This document shows positions 63,971 to 64,000 of a stretch of 64,000 nt of DNA, in pieces. The notes under the pieces were generated by a model. The model searched no databases. It had not been told where the DNA came from and saw only the letters and a program-made list of their open reading frames with translations. Each line of letters opens with the position of its first letter. The first letter of the stretch is position 1. A program made the translations under genes and the position numbers. Source of the stretch: Archilochus colubris. Taxonomy: Eukaryota > Chordata > Aves > Apodiformes > Trochilidae. The stretch is taken from contig CM041090.1 of NCBI GenBank assembly GCA_023079485.1, forward strand, positions 13,030,425 through 13,094,424, read 5' to 3'.

Positions 63971-64000
63971 AAAAGTGTCAACACTTAGCAATCAGAAAAA

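Overview
The window is vertebrate nuclear DNA, most likely from a bird. It is AT-rich, gene-poor and intron-like, and its recognisable interspersed repeats are fragments of CR1 LINEs (the dominant avian/sauropsid retroposon) plus one solo endogenous-retrovirus LTR. No prokaryotic gene architecture, RNA gene, CRISPR array or operon is visible.

The only coding sequence I can support is one 146-bp exon at 6735-6880 on the + strand. It encodes the acidic linker and the first part of the TALE homeodomain of a MEIS-family transcription factor. Two paralogue-diagnostic positions (SPGTGD and KKRQKKRG) point to MEIS2 rather than MEIS1. The exon has a strong acceptor and a GTAAGT donor. The following exon, which should start at HPYPSEEQ, was not found in the remaining 57 kb. 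The window is therefore the end of one MEIS2 intron (1-6734), one exon, and the first 57 kb of a very large intron (6881-64000).

The intron sequence falls into four kinds. (1) Candidate cis-regulatory blocks: dense in homeodomain, PBX, MEIS, SOX and POU-like words and poor in repeats. The best are near 5.7-6.6 kb, 12.56-13.46 kb, 23.88-25.48 kb, 48.28-51.3 kb and 63.58-63.97 kb. Their conservation is inferred, not measured. (2) Transposon relics: six CR1 3'-end fragments, a 326-bp solo LTR with a perfect 6-bp target duplication (33118-33455), a possible hAT relic, and a few MIR-like or L3-like ancient pieces. (3) Microsatellites and homopolymers. (4) Long stretches of ordinary unique intron in which I see nothing specific.

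Functionally, the window is best read as part of the MEIS2 regulatory landscape. The exon supplies homeodomain helices 1-2. The giant intron that splits the homeodomain probably carries developmental enhancers, some containing sites of the type bound by MEIS/PBX/HOX/POU/SOX proteins, so auto- or cross-regulation is plausible. No exotic new system was found. The most interesting items are the MEIS/PBX/octamer cluster at 63.7 kb, the intact-looking solo LTR in sense orientation, a CpG-rich patch at 50.5 kb, and two ways the transcript could end early with a truncated homeodomain.
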